Assembly: GCF_010667615.1 (NCBI RefSeq)
Contig: NZ_VYSG01000001.1
Coordinates: forward strand, 620,001 to 684,000
DNA length: 64,000 bases
Direction of reading: 5' to 3'
DNA from: Bifidobacterium choloepi
GTDB lineage: Bacteria > Actinomycetota > Actinomycetes > Actinomycetales > Bifidobacteriaceae
Positions 21,646 through 31,471 of the stretch are shown here, one piece after another; within the stretch, counting starts at the first letter, position 1, and each line of letters opens with the position of its first letter. The notes beneath the pieces are model-generated. The model did no database searches. It was not told where the DNA came from and worked only from the letters and a program-made list of their open reading frames with translations. A program made the translations under genes and the position numbers.

Positions 21646-21739
21646 TGCTGCTCCTTTTATTTATATAGATGTGTTCAGTATTGTCCTGTCGCCGCCGTGC
21701 CGCCTTGTTGCGGAAGAATCGTTCCGTCGACAAATTAGT

Positions 21740-21758
21740 TAGTTTAATGAATAAACTA
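21740..21758. promoter_or_regulatory. XylR-like operator between xylB and its regulator
   Basis: TAGTTTA-ATGAA-TAAACTA is an inverted repeat whose half-site (TTAGTTT) matches the known operator half-site of ROK-type XylR repressors in Firmicutes. It lies in the 289-bp divergent gap and could control both genes. Confidence 0.6.
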
Positions 21759-21934
21759 TCTAGAATTAGTGTATCATAATTTCATCGTTCGCGACGGAGC
21801 ATGAATCGTGTCCATTCCAGTCGCCGTTCCGACGGGGATGTCGGAACAATCCGGCGACGTGACCGATGGCGAGGCGCAACGAGGAGGGCCGACGGCAGGG
21901 GCCGCGGCGGACGAAAGAGAAACGGACAAAAACG

Positions 21935-23158
21935 ATGGCGGCCATGAAACGCATGAACCAGGATGACTTGCGAACCCACAACCTGTCGGTGGTGCTCAAC
22001 GCGATGCTGCACGCGGACGGCCCGCAGTCGCGGGCCGATCTTGCCAAGGAGACCGGATTGACGAAGGCGACGATGTCGCTGCTCGTGACGTTGCTGATCA
22101 ATAACAGGATCGTGCGGGAGGGCGTGCCGCTCGTGCAGTCCGTCTACGGCCGTCCGAGCACGCCGTTGCTGATCAATGGCGGCACGATGTGCGGCATCGG
22201 CGTGCAGATCAACACCGACGGCTATGGCTACCTCGTCCTCGATCTCGACGGCACCGTCGTCGCCGAACGGTGGATTTCCGGCGACCTGCAGCATGCCGAT
22301 CCGGTCGCGATCTTCGGCAAGCTCGACGACATGCTCGTCGACCAGGAAGCGGCGCTGCAGTCGCGCGGCTACACGATCGCCGGCGCCGGCCTGGCGCTGC
22401 CCGGCCTCGTCACCGACACCCGGCAGTTACTCGTCGCCCGCAACCTCGGATGGGACAACCTCGACTTGACACAGTTCGCGCTCGTCGACCGGCTCGACGC
22501 GATCGCCGGCAACGAAGCCAACATGTCGGCAATCGCGCAGCTGCCCGGCTACGGTGCACTGTGCGCGGGCGAGGCGAGCCTGCAGCCGAACGAGTCGTTC
22601 ATCTACATCTCGACCGACATCGGCATCGGCGGCGCGCTCGTGCGCGACGGCAAGGTCGTCATCGGCGACCGCGGCTTCGCCGGCGAACTCGGCCACATGT
22701 CGGTGCAGATGAACGGTCCGCTGTGCCAGTGCGGACGGCACGGCTGCCTCGAGGTCTATGCCGGCCGCCGCTCGATGGTCGAGGCCGCCGGCATTGCGCT
22801 TGGCGAGGACGGCGCCAGCGACGAGGCCGTCCGCGAACTCGACCGGCTGTGGCGCGAGGGCGACCCCGAAGTGAAGGAAATCATCGGTCTCGCTTTCGAC
22901 GCGATGGTCTCGGCGATCGTCTCGACGATCAACCTGTCCGACATGGACACCGTCATCATCGGTGGCCTGTGGGCGCAGATCGACGACGAGTTCCTCGGAC
23001 GCATGCGCGACGGCATTCAGGACCAGGTCCTTGCGCGCGACGTCATGAACATTCGCGTGTTGCGCGCCAACTCGACCACCCGACCGGCCCTGCTCGGCGC
23101 CGCCGAGGTCGGCCTGCGTCGCTTCATCGACAACCCGCTGCCGTTCCTGCAGCAGTAG
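21935..23158 (+). CDS. xylR: ROK-family transcriptional regulator, XylR-like
   Basis: The 407-aa product has an N-terminal winged helix (QSRADLAKETGLTKATMSLLVTLLI, about 35-60) and a C-terminal ROK sugar-kinase-like domain with the zinc site CQCGRHGCLE and the GxxGE(L)GH motif (FAGELGHMSV). This architecture is that of XylR/NagC repressors. Context (divergent from xylB with an XylR-like palindrome between) points to xylose as effector. The ATG at 21935 is my choice; ATGs at 21866 and 21944 are alternatives, and none has a strong ribosome-binding site. An acyltransferase gene on the other strand ends 4 bases after this stop. Confidence 0.8.
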   Translation: MAAMKRMNQDDLRTHNLSVVLNAMLHADGPQSRADLAKETGLTKATMSLLVTLLINNRIVREGVPLVQSVYGRPSTPLLINGGTMCGIGVQINTDGYGYLVLDLDGTVVAERWISGDLQHADPVAIFGKLDDMLVDQEAALQSRGYTIAGAGLALPGLVTDTRQLLVARNLGWDNLDLTQFALVDRLDAIAGNEANMSAIAQLPGYGALCAGEASLQPNESFIYISTDIGIGGALVRDGKVVIGDRGFAGELGHMSVQMNGPLCQCGRHGCLEVYAGRRSMVEAAGIALGEDGASDEAVRELDRLWREGDPEVKEIIGLAFDAMVSAIVSTINLSDMDTVIIGGLWAQIDDEFLGRMRDGIQDQVLARDVMNIRVLRANSTTRPALLGAAEVGLRRFIDNPLPFLQQ

Positions 23159-23161
23159 AAG

Positions 23162-23806
23162 CTACGCGAAGAACGGATCGACGTCGGGCAGCGGACGGAT
23201 GACATGGCACGGGTTGCCGACGGCGATCGAGTCGGCGGGAATGTCGTGACAGACGACGGAACCGGCGCCAATGATCGTGTTGTCGCCGATCGTCACGCCG
23301 GGACAGACGGTGACGCAGGCGCCGAACCACACGTTCGAACCGATCGTGACCGGTAGCGCATGCTCCCAGCCGTCGAGGCGATTAGCCGCGTCGAGCGCGT
23401 GGTTCGGCGTGTTGATCGTGCAGCGCGGGCCGATCAGGCAATCATGGCCGATCGTGACGATGCCGCCGCCGCAGATCATGAAATCCTTGTTGAGGAACGT
23501 GTTGGCGCCGATGAACAGCGCCATGCCGTACTCGATCTCGAACTGCGGCGTGATCTGAACGCCGTCCTCGGCACCCGGCACGAGCTCGTGAAACAGTCGG
23601 TACGCCTCGTCGGGATCGGTGTAGTAGAGCCGGTTGATTTCGGCGCACGAGCGCGCCGCGTCGGCGACATGCCCCGGCAGCGTCGTCGACTTGCGGTACT
23701 GCGTCGCCTCGCCGGCAAACAGCTTGCGCAAGTCCTCGTCCCCCGGATAATCCGCGAGCGCCCGCTCGATCATTGCGCTGACACGATTCTCCCGCTGATT
23801 GTCCAA
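23162..23806 (-). CDS. Maltose/galactoside O-acetyltransferase family protein
   Basis: A left-handed beta-helix (hexapeptide-repeat) acetyltransferase of 214 aa. The N-terminal helical lid, the catalytic histidine in TINTPNHALD, and the C-terminal repeats VTIGSNVWFGACVTVCPGV and TIGDNTIIGAGSVV are all as in Maa/LacA. It would move acetyl from acetyl-CoA to a free sugar hydroxyl, possibly detoxifying excess sugar. The start is a TTG at 23806 with AAAGGAG six bases upstream. It sits in the xylan locus between the regulator and the acetylesterase; whether it acts on xylose or xylo-oligosaccharides is unknown. Confidence 0.85.
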   Translation of the reverse strand: MDNQRENRVSAMIERALADYPGDEDLRKLFAGEATQYRKSTTLPGHVADAARSCAEINRLYYTDPDEAYRLFHELVPGAEDGVQITPQFEIEYGMALFIGANTFLNKDFMICGGGIVTIGHDCLIGPRCTINTPNHALDAANRLDGWEHALPVTIGSNVWFGACVTVCPGVTIGDNTIIGAGSVVCHDIPADSIAVGNPCHVIRPLPDVDPFFA

Positions 23807-23882
23807 GCTCGACTCCTTTGTTCACTGACTCAACAATCCAAGGTTCGAGTATAGCCGCCCGCGCTCCAGTGCCACACAGCAA

Positions 23883-23927
23883 AGCATGTCACAATTCTGA
23901 GATTTCATCTCAGAATTGTGACATGCT
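23883..23927. repeat. Dispersed palindrome, ATGTCRC family
   Basis: Perfect 21-bp arms (23883-23903 and 23907-23927) around TTC. The outer part is AGCATGTCAC and the inner AATTCTGAGAT. It lies 35 bases beyond the acetylesterase stop. Confidence 0.8.
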
Positions 23928-23961
23928 CAAAGTGAGTCATTCATGACCGCATGGGATACGG

Positions 23962-25911
23962 CTACGGAATAGACAGCCGGAACGGTGGGACGATCATGCC
24001 GTCCTGCGAGGCCACCAGATTGTCATGCGGATTGTTAATCCAGTTATAGGCAACTTCTACCGGCGCTTCCGCACCGTCGTCATGCCAGCGAACATGCAGG
24101 CTGTCGCCGGCAACAGACGCTGAAACATGGCGCGACTGATGGTCGGCATAGCTAACCATCAGCTCGCACCGGCCGCAGCCGTCGAGCGAGGTCAGCGTGC
24201 CGGCGAACGAGTTGACGGTTCGCCGGCCGCCGCGGAATGTCACTTCGGCGAACTTGACGATCAGTTGCCACTCGCCATCCGCCGTCGTCGCCAGCTCGGC
24301 GCCGTAAGCGTACGGCATCGGGCGGCCGTGATTGTCGCCGTAGGCGAGGTCGCGCAGGACTTCGAAGACCAGCGCGGCGACATCCTGCTTGTTGACCGGA
24401 TGGAGATCGTATGGATCGCCACGGCCGAGCGTCACGACGGTCGCGACATCGTCGAGCGTCAGCGATGCCTTCCATTGGGCATCGCGCACGGCAGGCCATC
24501 CACCGTCGTCGGCGACGTCGATGGCGAGCTCGGGTAGCTGGACGACGACGAACGGCAGTCGAGACTGGCCCCATTCGCGGCGCCACAGCGTCGTCAGGTC
24601 GGCGAGCAGCTCGCCGTAGATCCGGCTCGTCGGTTCGCCGGTATTCGACTCGCCCTGGTACCACAGCACGGCGCGTGCCGCGTAGCCGGCGACCGGTGCC
24701 GTCATCGCGTTGAACAGGCCGGTCGGCTTCCAGCGCACGAAGTCTTCGGCTGGGCACGATTCATCCATCGAGGCTAGCACGGCGCACTCCCACGGCCCCT
24801 CGAGGTCAATGACCATGTCGTCGCCACCGCACGCACAGCAGCAACCAGATTCGTCACCCCGCACAGCCAATGTCATCCGCTTGCCGAGCGCCACACGGGC
24901 ATCGTCGCCATCGATCGACAGGCGAACGGTGATCTCGTTGAGACCGCCGCGCAGCACGCCGGCCGGCACGACATAGTCGCGCAGGCAGTACCGGTCGCCG
25001 CTGGAACCAACGACAACGCCGTTGACGGCGGTCTCGTCGCGGTCGGTCATCGTGCTGAGCCGCATCAGTCCCGTCGTCGTAGGCCAGTTCTCGCGGTCGG
25101 CAGGTAACGTGAATCGTTTCCGCAGCAGCAGTTCGCCGTGGAATCCCGACAGTTCCGGCAGCTGGGCGGCGAGGTCGCCGGGCAAGCGCACGGCCGACCA
25201 TGCCAGCATGTCGGCCGGCCGGCGGCGACGTTCTTCCTCGCGCCGCCACTCGCCTTGCGCCTCGAGGCTCTCGGCGCTCAGCCGGTTCGCTTCGGCTGTC
25301 GACGAGTAGGTCGCGAGCAGCTCGGCGAATTCGGGATGGGCGGCCACCGTCGGCCGGTCGAGCCACGATTCGACCGGCGAGCCTCCGAGAGTCATGTTGA
25401 TCAGTCCCACCGGCACGCCGAGCCACCGGCGCAACGCCAACCCGACGTAAGCTCCGACGGCCGTGAAGTCACCGCGAGCCGTACCCTCGTACGACGTCCA
25501 GGGAGCACTTACCGGCTCGTCTCGCGGCCCATCGAAATCGTAGGCGACGCCGATCTTGCACTGATGCAACAGCGGATCGTCGCAACGCAACATCGATGGA
25601 TAGTCGGCGGCAACCCAGCTCACCGGCAGTTCCATGTTCGACTGACCGGCGCAGATCACCACCTCGCCGACGTACACGACACGCTCGGCAACGACGGCGC
25701 CATCCACCATGACATCCAGCACGAACGGACCTCCGGCATCAAGCGGCCCGATCTCCACGCGCCAGTGTCCGTCCTCGCTGACGACGTCCTCGACAGAACC
25801 ACCCTGCACCGTGACGACGAACCGCTTCCCCGGGTGGCCGGTACCCCAGACCGGCACTGGTACGCCCTGCTGGAGCACGCATCCGTCAGCGAACAGCGAC
25901 GACAACCGCAT
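23962..25911 (-). CDS. SGNH-type carbohydrate acetylesterase (SASA family)
   Basis: A 649-aa sialate-O-acetylesterase-like protein. Block I with the catalytic serine is CAGQSNMELP (near 88-97), the glutamate-containing YQGESNTGEPTS lies mid-protein, and the catalytic Asp/His pair is in DPYDLHPVNKQD. A galactose-binding-like insertion precedes YQGES. There is no signal peptide, so it acts in the cytoplasm. Placement immediately after a GH43 gene (ATG three bases past that stop) suggests it removes acetyl groups from imported xylo-oligosaccharides rather than from sialic acid. An unusual cluster GCCCACGG occurs near residue 355. Substrate assignment is inference from context. Confidence 0.82.
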   Translation of the reverse strand: MRLSSLFADGCVLQQGVPVPVWGTGHPGKRFVVTVQGGSVEDVVSEDGHWRVEIGPLDAGGPFVLDVMVDGAVVAERVVYVGEVVICAGQSNMELPVSWVAADYPSMLRCDDPLLHQCKIGVAYDFDGPRDEPVSAPWTSYEGTARGDFTAVGAYVGLALRRWLGVPVGLINMTLGGSPVESWLDRPTVAAHPEFAELLATYSSTAEANRLSAESLEAQGEWRREEERRRRPADMLAWSAVRLPGDLAAQLPELSGFHGELLLRKRFTLPADRENWPTTTGLMRLSTMTDRDETAVNGVVVGSSGDRYCLRDYVVPAGVLRGGLNEITVRLSIDGDDARVALGKRMTLAVRGDESGCCCACGGDDMVIDLEGPWECAVLASMDESCPAEDFVRWKPTGLFNAMTAPVAGYAARAVLWYQGESNTGEPTSRIYGELLADLTTLWRREWGQSRLPFVVVQLPELAIDVADDGGWPAVRDAQWKASLTLDDVATVVTLGRGDPYDLHPVNKQDVAALVFEVLRDLAYGDNHGRPMPYAYGAELATTADGEWQLIVKFAEVTFRGGRRTVNSFAGTLTSLDGCGRCELMVSYADHQSRHVSASVAGDSLHVRWHDDGAEAPVEVAYNWINNPHDNLVASQDGMIVPPFRLSIP

Positions 25912-25914
25912 GAT

Positions 25915-27567
25915 TCATACCGCCCTGTAGTCGAAATCGCGGAACGTGGCGGCCTGGCCGTAGCGGGTCATGTCGACGCAGGCCATGCCGACGAAGGCAC
26001 CGGTGAAGAAGCCCCAGTACTTGCTCATCACGTAGTCGTCCGAGAGGATCTTCGCGTCGAGCCCGATGCCGGTTGGCTGCCAGGTCGCGCCGTCGTCGAA
26101 CGAGTAGTCGTAGGTGTAGGTCTGCGTGCGCACGCGCGTGCGGAACGTCACGCGCTCGACGTCGTCGGGTACCGGAATCGCCTTGTCGCGCAGGAACGTC
26201 GTGTACTGGTGGAAGTCGTTCTGCGCGACGTCGATGACGCGGCAGCCACGCTCGGCGTCCCAGGTGACGTAGATCCACGACCAGAACAGGTCGGAGTAGT
26301 AGTTCGTCAGGCCGGCCATCTGCTGGTAGAAGGTCGGCCGGAACTCGACGGAGACCCGCGCGTCGAACGCGAAGTCGCGCCAGCGCCTCGCGACGAGCGA
26401 CAGGTCGAACCTGTCCGTCAGCGACCCCTGTCCAACCAGCTTGAGCCTGCCCTGCCCGGTCTCGCCCATCGTCGGCGCGAACGGCACGCGCTGCGTGTTC
26501 CAGCCGATCTCGAGCGAGTCGTCCGTGAACGAGTCGTGGAAGTGGCGGGGTTCGGCGACAGTTACGCTGGCGGGGACCATGCTGGCGGACGAATCGTTCC
26601 CGGCACTCTCCCCCGGCCCCGGCACCGTCATCATGCCGGCCGGGCCGCCGACGATGCGCGGCCAGCCGTCGCTGTCCCAGGTCACCTTCTGGATGGCAGT
26701 CTCGCGGCCGAGCGTGCACCAGCCGCGCGTGCCGTGCACCGGCTCGGTCGGATGATGCCATGGCCGTCCGCACAGCGACGCGTAGTACCACTCCCCCTCG
26801 GGAGTCTCGACAAGCGAGCCGTGACCCTGCTTCTGCAGGCCGAAGTCCGGCGTCGTGAAGTTCGAGATGAACGGGTTGCCGGGCATCGTCTCGAACGGCC
26901 CGTCGAGCGTGCGGGCGCGGGCGACCGATTCCTGATGTTCCCAGCTCGTGCCGCCCTCGGCACAGAACAGGTAGTACCAGTCGCCGATCCGGTACAGGTG
27001 CGGTCCCTCGACGACCTTGACGTCGGTGCCTTCCCACAGCGTGCGCATCGTTTCCGGCAGCAGCCGGCGCTCCTTGACGGAGTATTCGGTGATCGTGATG
27101 CCGTTGAACGAGTGCCGCCATTCGCGGAAGTCGGTCGTCTGCTGGACGAGATACTTGCGACCGTCGGCGTCGTGGAACAGGCTCGCGTCGAAGCCGACGC
27201 CGTTGAGCCGGATCGGTTCGGACCATGGCCCACGGATGTCGTCGGCCGTCACGAGATAGTTGACGAGGTCGGTGAAGTTACCGCTCATCCCCTTGACGTC
27301 GGTGTAGACGAGCCAGAACTTGCCGTCGGCGTAGGACAGGTCGGGCGCCCAGATGCCGCCGCCGGCCGGATTGCCGCGCATGTCGAGCTGCGTCGTGCGG
27401 TTCAGCGGCGACGGCAGCGGCGTCCAGTGCGCGAGGTCGGTCGACTCGTGCAGCGTGACGCCCGGCCACCATTCGAACGTGGACGTCGCCAGGTAATACC
27501 GGTCGCCGACGCGGATCATCGACGGGTCTGCATAGAAGCCGGTCAGTACCGGGTTGGAGATCGTCAT
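25915..27567 (-). CDS. GH43 beta-xylosidase
   Basis: A 550-aa glycoside hydrolase family 43 enzyme with a five-bladed propeller. The general base is the Asp in GFYADPSM, the pKa-modulating Asp lies in VGFDASLFHDADG, and the acid Glu in VVEGPHLYRIGDW. A C-terminal beta-sandwich domain (from about residue 350, ending YRAV) is typical of intracellular GH43 beta-xylosidases such as XynB. No signal peptide is present. AAGAGAG precedes the ATG. It heads a small operon with the acetylesterase and would release xylose from short xylo-oligosaccharides imported by the neighbouring ABC system. Arabinofuranosidase activity is an alternative within this family. Confidence 0.9.
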   Translation of the reverse strand: MTISNPVLTGFYADPSMIRVGDRYYLATSTFEWWPGVTLHESTDLAHWTPLPSPLNRTTQLDMRGNPAGGGIWAPDLSYADGKFWLVYTDVKGMSGNFTDLVNYLVTADDIRGPWSEPIRLNGVGFDASLFHDADGRKYLVQQTTDFREWRHSFNGITITEYSVKERRLLPETMRTLWEGTDVKVVEGPHLYRIGDWYYLFCAEGGTSWEHQESVARARTLDGPFETMPGNPFISNFTTPDFGLQKQGHGSLVETPEGEWYYASLCGRPWHHPTEPVHGTRGWCTLGRETAIQKVTWDSDGWPRIVGGPAGMMTVPGPGESAGNDSSASMVPASVTVAEPRHFHDSFTDDSLEIGWNTQRVPFAPTMGETGQGRLKLVGQGSLTDRFDLSLVARRWRDFAFDARVSVEFRPTFYQQMAGLTNYYSDLFWSWIYVTWDAERGCRVIDVAQNDFHQYTTFLRDKAIPVPDDVERVTFRTRVRTQTYTYDYSFDDGATWQPTGIGLDAKILSDDYVMSKYWGFFTGAFVGMACVDMTRYGQAATFRDFDYRAV

Positions 27568-27617
27568 CGTTGACTCTCTTTCATCTTCTTGTTAATCGGT
27601 TATACAATCTCGATTTA

Positions 27618-27703
27618 CATGATTCCCGCGTTGCACCACCACCGAGTATAGAGCCGAGGACATGATTCGGCCGTCGCGGTGCAAGAACAACGCGGGCATC
27701 ATG
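27618..27703 (-). terminator. Long hairpin between ABC operon and GH43 gene
   Basis: CATGAT-CCCGCGTT (27618-27632) pairs with AACGCGGG-ATCATG (27689-27703), and an inner GCACC/GGTGC extends the stem. It lies right after the permease stop and ends 50 bases before the GH43 start, so it probably ends or attenuates the importer transcript. Confidence 0.5.
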
Positions 27704-27729
27704 AAATAGTCGCCTGAGGTGAGTAGCGA

Positions 27730-28662
27730 CTAGCCCTTGACGGCGCCGGTCAGGCCACCGACGATCCTCTTCTGGAAGATCGTGAAGCAGATCAGGGCTG
27801 GTAGCATGGCAAGCGACGTGAACGCAAGTACCTTCGCGGTGTCGACCGAGTGCTGCGAGCTGAACATCTGCACGCCCAGCGGCAACGTGTAGTTGTTTTC
27901 CGAACTGAGCACGAACAACGGCAGCATGTACGAATTCCAGCTGCTGACGAACGTCAGGATGCCGACAGTGGCGACGCCGGGCATGGCCAGCGGGATGACC
28001 ATGCGCCAGAAGAAGCCAAGTCGCGAACAACCATCCAGCATGCAGGCTTCTTCGAGTTCGAGCGGGATCGACTGCAGGAACGGTACCAGAATGATGATCG
28101 TCTGGGGCAGACCGAACGCGATCTGCGGCAGGATGATACCGAGCAGCGAGTTGGCCAGGCCGAGGTTACGCACCATCAGGTACAGCGGCGTGATAGCGAC
28201 GGTCATCGGGAACATCAGGCCTGCCGAAAACAGCGCGTACATCGCCTTCGAGTACTTGAAGTGATAACGGGCAATGACGAAGCTGACCATGATGCCAAGG
28301 ACGACAACGCCGACCATCGTGCAAACCGCCACGATCAGCGAGTTGGCGAGTTCCTGCCAGAAGGTGGGACTCGTAAATACGTCGACGTAATTGCTGACCT
28401 CCCACGGATTCGGCATGCCGGCAGGATCATTCGTGATCTGCGCGTTCGTGCGGAAACCGCCGAAGATGATGTAGAGCACCGGCGTCACGCAGATCGCGAC
28501 GAGAATCAGCGAGAAGAAGTAGACGATTGGGTTACCCCATGGCGACTTCGACGAGACACGATAGCCATGCTGCTTGAGATACTTCTTCGTCTGGCGATTT
28601 GGTTTGTTGTTCTTGCGGTTGGAATGGCGCGACGTCTTCGCACCCAGTGTTGCGGTCGTCAT
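27730..28662 (-). CDS. Sugar ABC transporter permease, MalG type
   Basis: A 310-aa inner-membrane permease with a basic N-terminus and six transmembrane segments. The EAA loop that docks on the ATPase is visible as LEEACMLDGCSRLGFFWRMVIPLAMPG near 205-230. It starts one base after the stop of the preceding permease (TGAGATG), so the two are translationally coupled. No ATPase gene is present; bifidobacterial importers of this type usually share an MsiK-like ATPase encoded elsewhere. Oligosaccharide import, probably xylo-oligosaccharides, is inferred from neighbours. Confidence 0.92.
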   Translation of the reverse strand: MTTATLGAKTSRHSNRKNNKPNRQTKKYLKQHGYRVSSKSPWGNPIVYFFSLILVAICVTPVLYIIFGGFRTNAQITNDPAGMPNPWEVSNYVDVFTSPTFWQELANSLIVAVCTMVGVVVLGIMVSFVIARYHFKYSKAMYALFSAGLMFPMTVAITPLYLMVRNLGLANSLLGIILPQIAFGLPQTIIILVPFLQSIPLELEEACMLDGCSRLGFFWRMVIPLAMPGVATVGILTFVSSWNSYMLPLFVLSSENNYTLPLGVQMFSSQHSVDTAKVLAFTSLAMLPALICFTIFQKRIVGGLTGAVKG

Positions 28663-28663
28663 C

Positions 28664-29746
28664 TCACTTCACCACGCTTTCGTCCTCGGCGGCGGCAATC
28701 TGCGCCAGTTCGTTTTCCTTGGCGCGACGCTTGAGTTCGCGCGCCTTGCGCTTGTTGAGCTTCTTCTCCTCGGCGAGCGCGCCGTCCAGGTCACGATTGA
28801 GCACGAAGTGCTGGTAGACGAGGGCAATCACCATCGAGATGACGAAGATGATCAACGCGACGGCAGAACCATAGCCATAGTTGCTGGCACCACGTCCCTC
28901 GCGCACCATGTAGGTTGCCATCGTGGAAACACCGGCCGTCGACGAGACGTATTCACCCCAAATGATGTAAACGAGGTCAAACAGCTGGAGCGAGCCAATC
29001 ATTGACAGGAATGCCCAGATGCGCAGCGTTGGCGCAAGCAACGGCAGCGTGATGCTCTTCTGCATTTGCCAGAAACTCGCGCCATCCACCTTGGCGGCCT
29101 CATAGAGGTCTTCCGGAATCGATTGCATGCCGGCGAGCATCAGGATGACGGCGAAACCGATGTACTTCCAGCTGATGACGGCCAGCAATGTCCAGATTGC
29201 AATCTTCGAGTCGGCCAGCCAATCGATGCTCGGCAGCCCGATCGAGTTGAGGATCTGGTTGACGGCGCCGGTCTTCTGCAACAGGAGGCTCCAGCCGGTA
29301 CCGACAATGACTTCGGAAACGACGTACGGTACGAAGATCAGCGTGCGGATAAGGCCGCGACCCTTGAACTTCTGGTTGAGCAGCAGCGCAAACAGCACGG
29401 CAAGCGGACCCTGGACGATCAGCGATCCGATCATGATCAGGAACGTGTGGCCGATGGCGGCCTGGAACTCCGGATCCTTCAGCGCGACGATGTAGTTGTG
29501 CAGGCCAACGAACGTACCGTTGACTGACGGGCTGCCGAAGCCCTTCCACTTGTACAGGCCGTAGTAGGCGCCGAGGATGATCGGCAGGATAACGAAGCAG
29601 ACGAAAATAATGATCGCGGGTGCCGACAAGACGAAGATCTCGAAATTGTTGCGCGCCTTTCCGCTATTCTTGCTTTTCTTCATGATTCTGGTCCGGTTTC
29701 TGTTTTTTAGCGGCGATATCATCACCGCGTCTCCATTTGCGCTCAT
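28664..29746 (-). CDS. Sugar ABC transporter permease, MalF type
   Basis: A 360-aa permease with a polar N-terminus, six or more transmembrane segments and the EAA loop DLYEAAKVDGASFWQMQKSITLPLLAPTL. It pairs with the downstream MalG-type subunit. The C-terminus is a long basic/acidic tail (LNKRKARELKRRAKENE). The start is uncertain: ATG 29746 has GAGAGG upstream, while ATG 29722 (after GGAG) and ATG 29683 are also in frame. A stem-loop between the binding protein and this gene probably lowers its expression relative to the binding protein. Confidence 0.9.
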   Translation of the reverse strand: MSANGDAVMISPLKNRNRTRIMKKSKNSGKARNNFEIFVLSAPAIIIFVCFVILPIILGAYYGLYKWKGFGSPSVNGTFVGLHNYIVALKDPEFQAAIGHTFLIMIGSLIVQGPLAVLFALLLNQKFKGRGLIRTLIFVPYVVSEVIVGTGWSLLLQKTGAVNQILNSIGLPSIDWLADSKIAIWTLLAVISWKYIGFAVILMLAGMQSIPEDLYEAAKVDGASFWQMQKSITLPLLAPTLRIWAFLSMIGSLQLFDLVYIIWGEYVSSTAGVSTMATYMVREGRGASNYGYGSAVALIIFVISMVIALVYQHFVLNRDLDGALAEEKKLNKRKARELKRRAKENELAQIAAAEDESVVK

Positions 29747-29825
29747 TGCAGTTCCTCTCCCCGCCTGTGATAGCCGGCCTGTGGCCCGCAGCAATAATCC
29801 ATGGTGTCGAATGTGGTGATACATG

Positions 29826-29855
29826 GCGTGGCCACCGGTACAGCGGCAGCCACGC
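29826..29855 (-). other. Intercistronic stem-loop binding protein-permease
   Basis: GCGTGGC (29826-29832) pairs with GCCACGC (29849-29855) in the 135-bp gap between the binding-protein and permease genes. Such hairpins commonly give more binding protein than permease in sugar ABC operons. Confidence 0.45.
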
Positions 29856-29881
29856 ACGATTTGTGTTGAATACCTGTTCCG

Positions 29882-31159
29882 TCAGCCCTTGTCAGCGGCG
29901 TCCTGCATCGCCTTGACAATGTCCTCCGGCGTACCCTTGCCGGACAGCATGTTGACAACGGCGGAGTTGAGCGCGTTACCGATGTTGGTACCGAGCGACG
30001 TATCCATCCACAGTTCCATTTCCGACGACTTATCAAGGTAGGTAATAATCTGCTTGAGCGATTCGTCCGTCACGACCGAGCGGGCCGGCACGGAAGCCGG
30101 GATCGTGGAGAACGCAGTAGCGTAGTTCTCCTGGTTCTTCTGCTCGCCCATGTAGTTAACGAAGTCGACGGCAATGTTCGGAGCGTAGGCATTGACCGAG
30201 AAGAATGCCACGCTGCCCATCATGGCACTGGAATCGCCTTCTCCGCCATCAACGCTCGGGAAGGCGAAGAAGCCGAGGTCGGACATCGCCTTCTGGTCGG
30301 ACGTCAGGTCCTTGACGACGCCCGGCTCCCAGGCGCCCATCAGTTCCATTGCGGCCTTGTGGTTGGCCAGCAGACCGGCCGACGAGTTGGCACCCTGCTG
30401 GGCCGTCGTCGTCAGGTAGCCATCGTTCCAGACACCGAGTTCATTGAGCTGCTGCAGCTTCTCACCAGCCGTCACCCAACACGAATTGGAGAAGTCCTTG
30501 TTGGTCATGCTGTCGTTGTAGACATCCGCCGAGCATTCGCGCAGCGCCAGCCAGTAGTACCAGTGGGCGGCCGGCCACGCATCCTTCGCACCGAGCGCGA
30601 TTGCATCGATGCCGGATTCCTTGAGTTGCTTCGCATCCGTGAGGAACTCATCCCACGTCGACGGCACGCCGGAAATGCCGGCCTGCTCGAACAGGTCCTT
30701 CGAATACCACATGCCGCCCGGTTCCACCGCCACCGGCACGCCGTAAACCTTGCCATCGAATGTCGCGGAACTCAGCACGCTGGACATGTCGGTCTTGACG
30801 GTATCGGAAATCTTGTCGGTCAGGTCCATGACATCGCCGGCATCGATGAGGTCCTTAGTCTTGTCGCCGCCCTGCAGCAGGAATACGTCCGGACCGCTCG
30901 AGGGATCCTGCATGGCCGTCTGCAGCTTGCCGTCAAGGTCTTCGTTCTGGATGGCCTGGATCTCGACGGTAACGCCGGGATGTTCCTTCTCGAACGACGC
31001 GGCGAGGTCTTCCCAGTACTGCTTGCCATCGCCGGTCGTCGCGTTATGCCAGAACGTGATCGTCGTGTCATCGGCATTGCTTGTGCTGCCGCAGGCACCC
31101 ACGCCGATCATCGTTGCCGCGGCCACGGCCGCCGCCAGCACCGTCTTGAATTTGTTCAT
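29882..31159 (-). CDS. Sugar ABC transporter substrate-binding lipoprotein
   Basis: A 425-aa family 1 extracellular solute-binding protein. A short basic signal peptide ends in the lipobox VGACGS, so the mature protein is anchored outside the membrane. The body begins [16 protein letters not shown] and contains the usual hinge-region aromatic and Gly motifs. ATG 31159 has GGAG six bases upstream; the frame extends farther but lacks a signal peptide there. Its promoter (TTGACA, 17 bp, TATTGT) has a palindromic operator directly downstream, matched by a related site before the divergent lacI gene. The ligand is probably a xylo-oligosaccharide (inferred). Confidence 0.93.
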   Translation of the reverse strand: MNKFKTVLAAAVAAATMIGVGACGSTSNADDTTITFWHNATTGDGKQYWEDLAASFEKEHPGVTVEIQAIQNEDLDGKLQTAMQDPSSGPDVFLLQGGDKTKDLIDAGDVMDLTDKISDTVKTDMSSVLSSATFDGKVYGVPVAVEPGGMWYSKDLFEQAGISGVPSTWDEFLTDAKQLKESGIDAIALGAKDAWPAAHWYYWLALRECSADVYNDSMTNKDFSNSCWVTAGEKLQQLNELGVWNDGYLTTTAQQGANSSAGLLANHKAAMELMGAWEPGVVKDLTSDQKAMSDLGFFAFPSVDGGEGDSSAMMGSVAFFSVNAYAPNIAVDFVNYMGEQKNQENYATAFSTIPASVPARSVVTDESLKQIITYLDKSSEMELWMDTSLGTNIGNALNSAVVNMLSGKGTPEDIVKAMQDAADKG

Positions 31160-31318
31160 CTCTACTCCTGTCCATGGAAGTCGCCGTCGTTGGCGGTCCT
31201 GTGGATATCCGGAACCGGATTGCGTTGTCGTGGAAGAACCGATCAGTGGAGAGTTCCCGGCGAAGCCGGACAAGGATCATCATCGATGACGATCCTCATC
31301 TTCAGTTCCGAAATATTT

Positions 31319-31342
31319 CGAAAGTTTATTCTTAAACTTTCG
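31319..31342. promoter_or_regulatory. LacI-type operator at the importer transcription start
   Basis: CGAAAGTTTA-TTCT-TAAACTTTCG has perfect 10-bp arms and starts nine bases downstream of the -10 hexamer, covering the expected transcription start. AAACTTTCGATAT continues into the flank and recurs at the lacI-proximal site. Confidence 0.7.
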
Positions 31343-31350
31343 ATATCTTT

Positions 31351-31379
31351 ACAATAACCTCACTTAGTTAAACTGTCAA
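31351..31379 (-). promoter_or_regulatory. Promoter of the sugar importer operon
   Basis: On the minus strand, TTGACA (31374-31379) and TATTGT (31351-31356) are separated by 17 bp. The spacer contains GTTTAACTAA, also present as its complement in the xylA promoter spacer. Confidence 0.65.
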
Positions 31380-31471
31380 ATTAAGTAACCGGCAGAACGT
31401 TTCTTTCATTTCTCAATATTTTCAACGATTCTCGTTAGACAACACGCCACAAGACGTCAAATTGAAGAAAT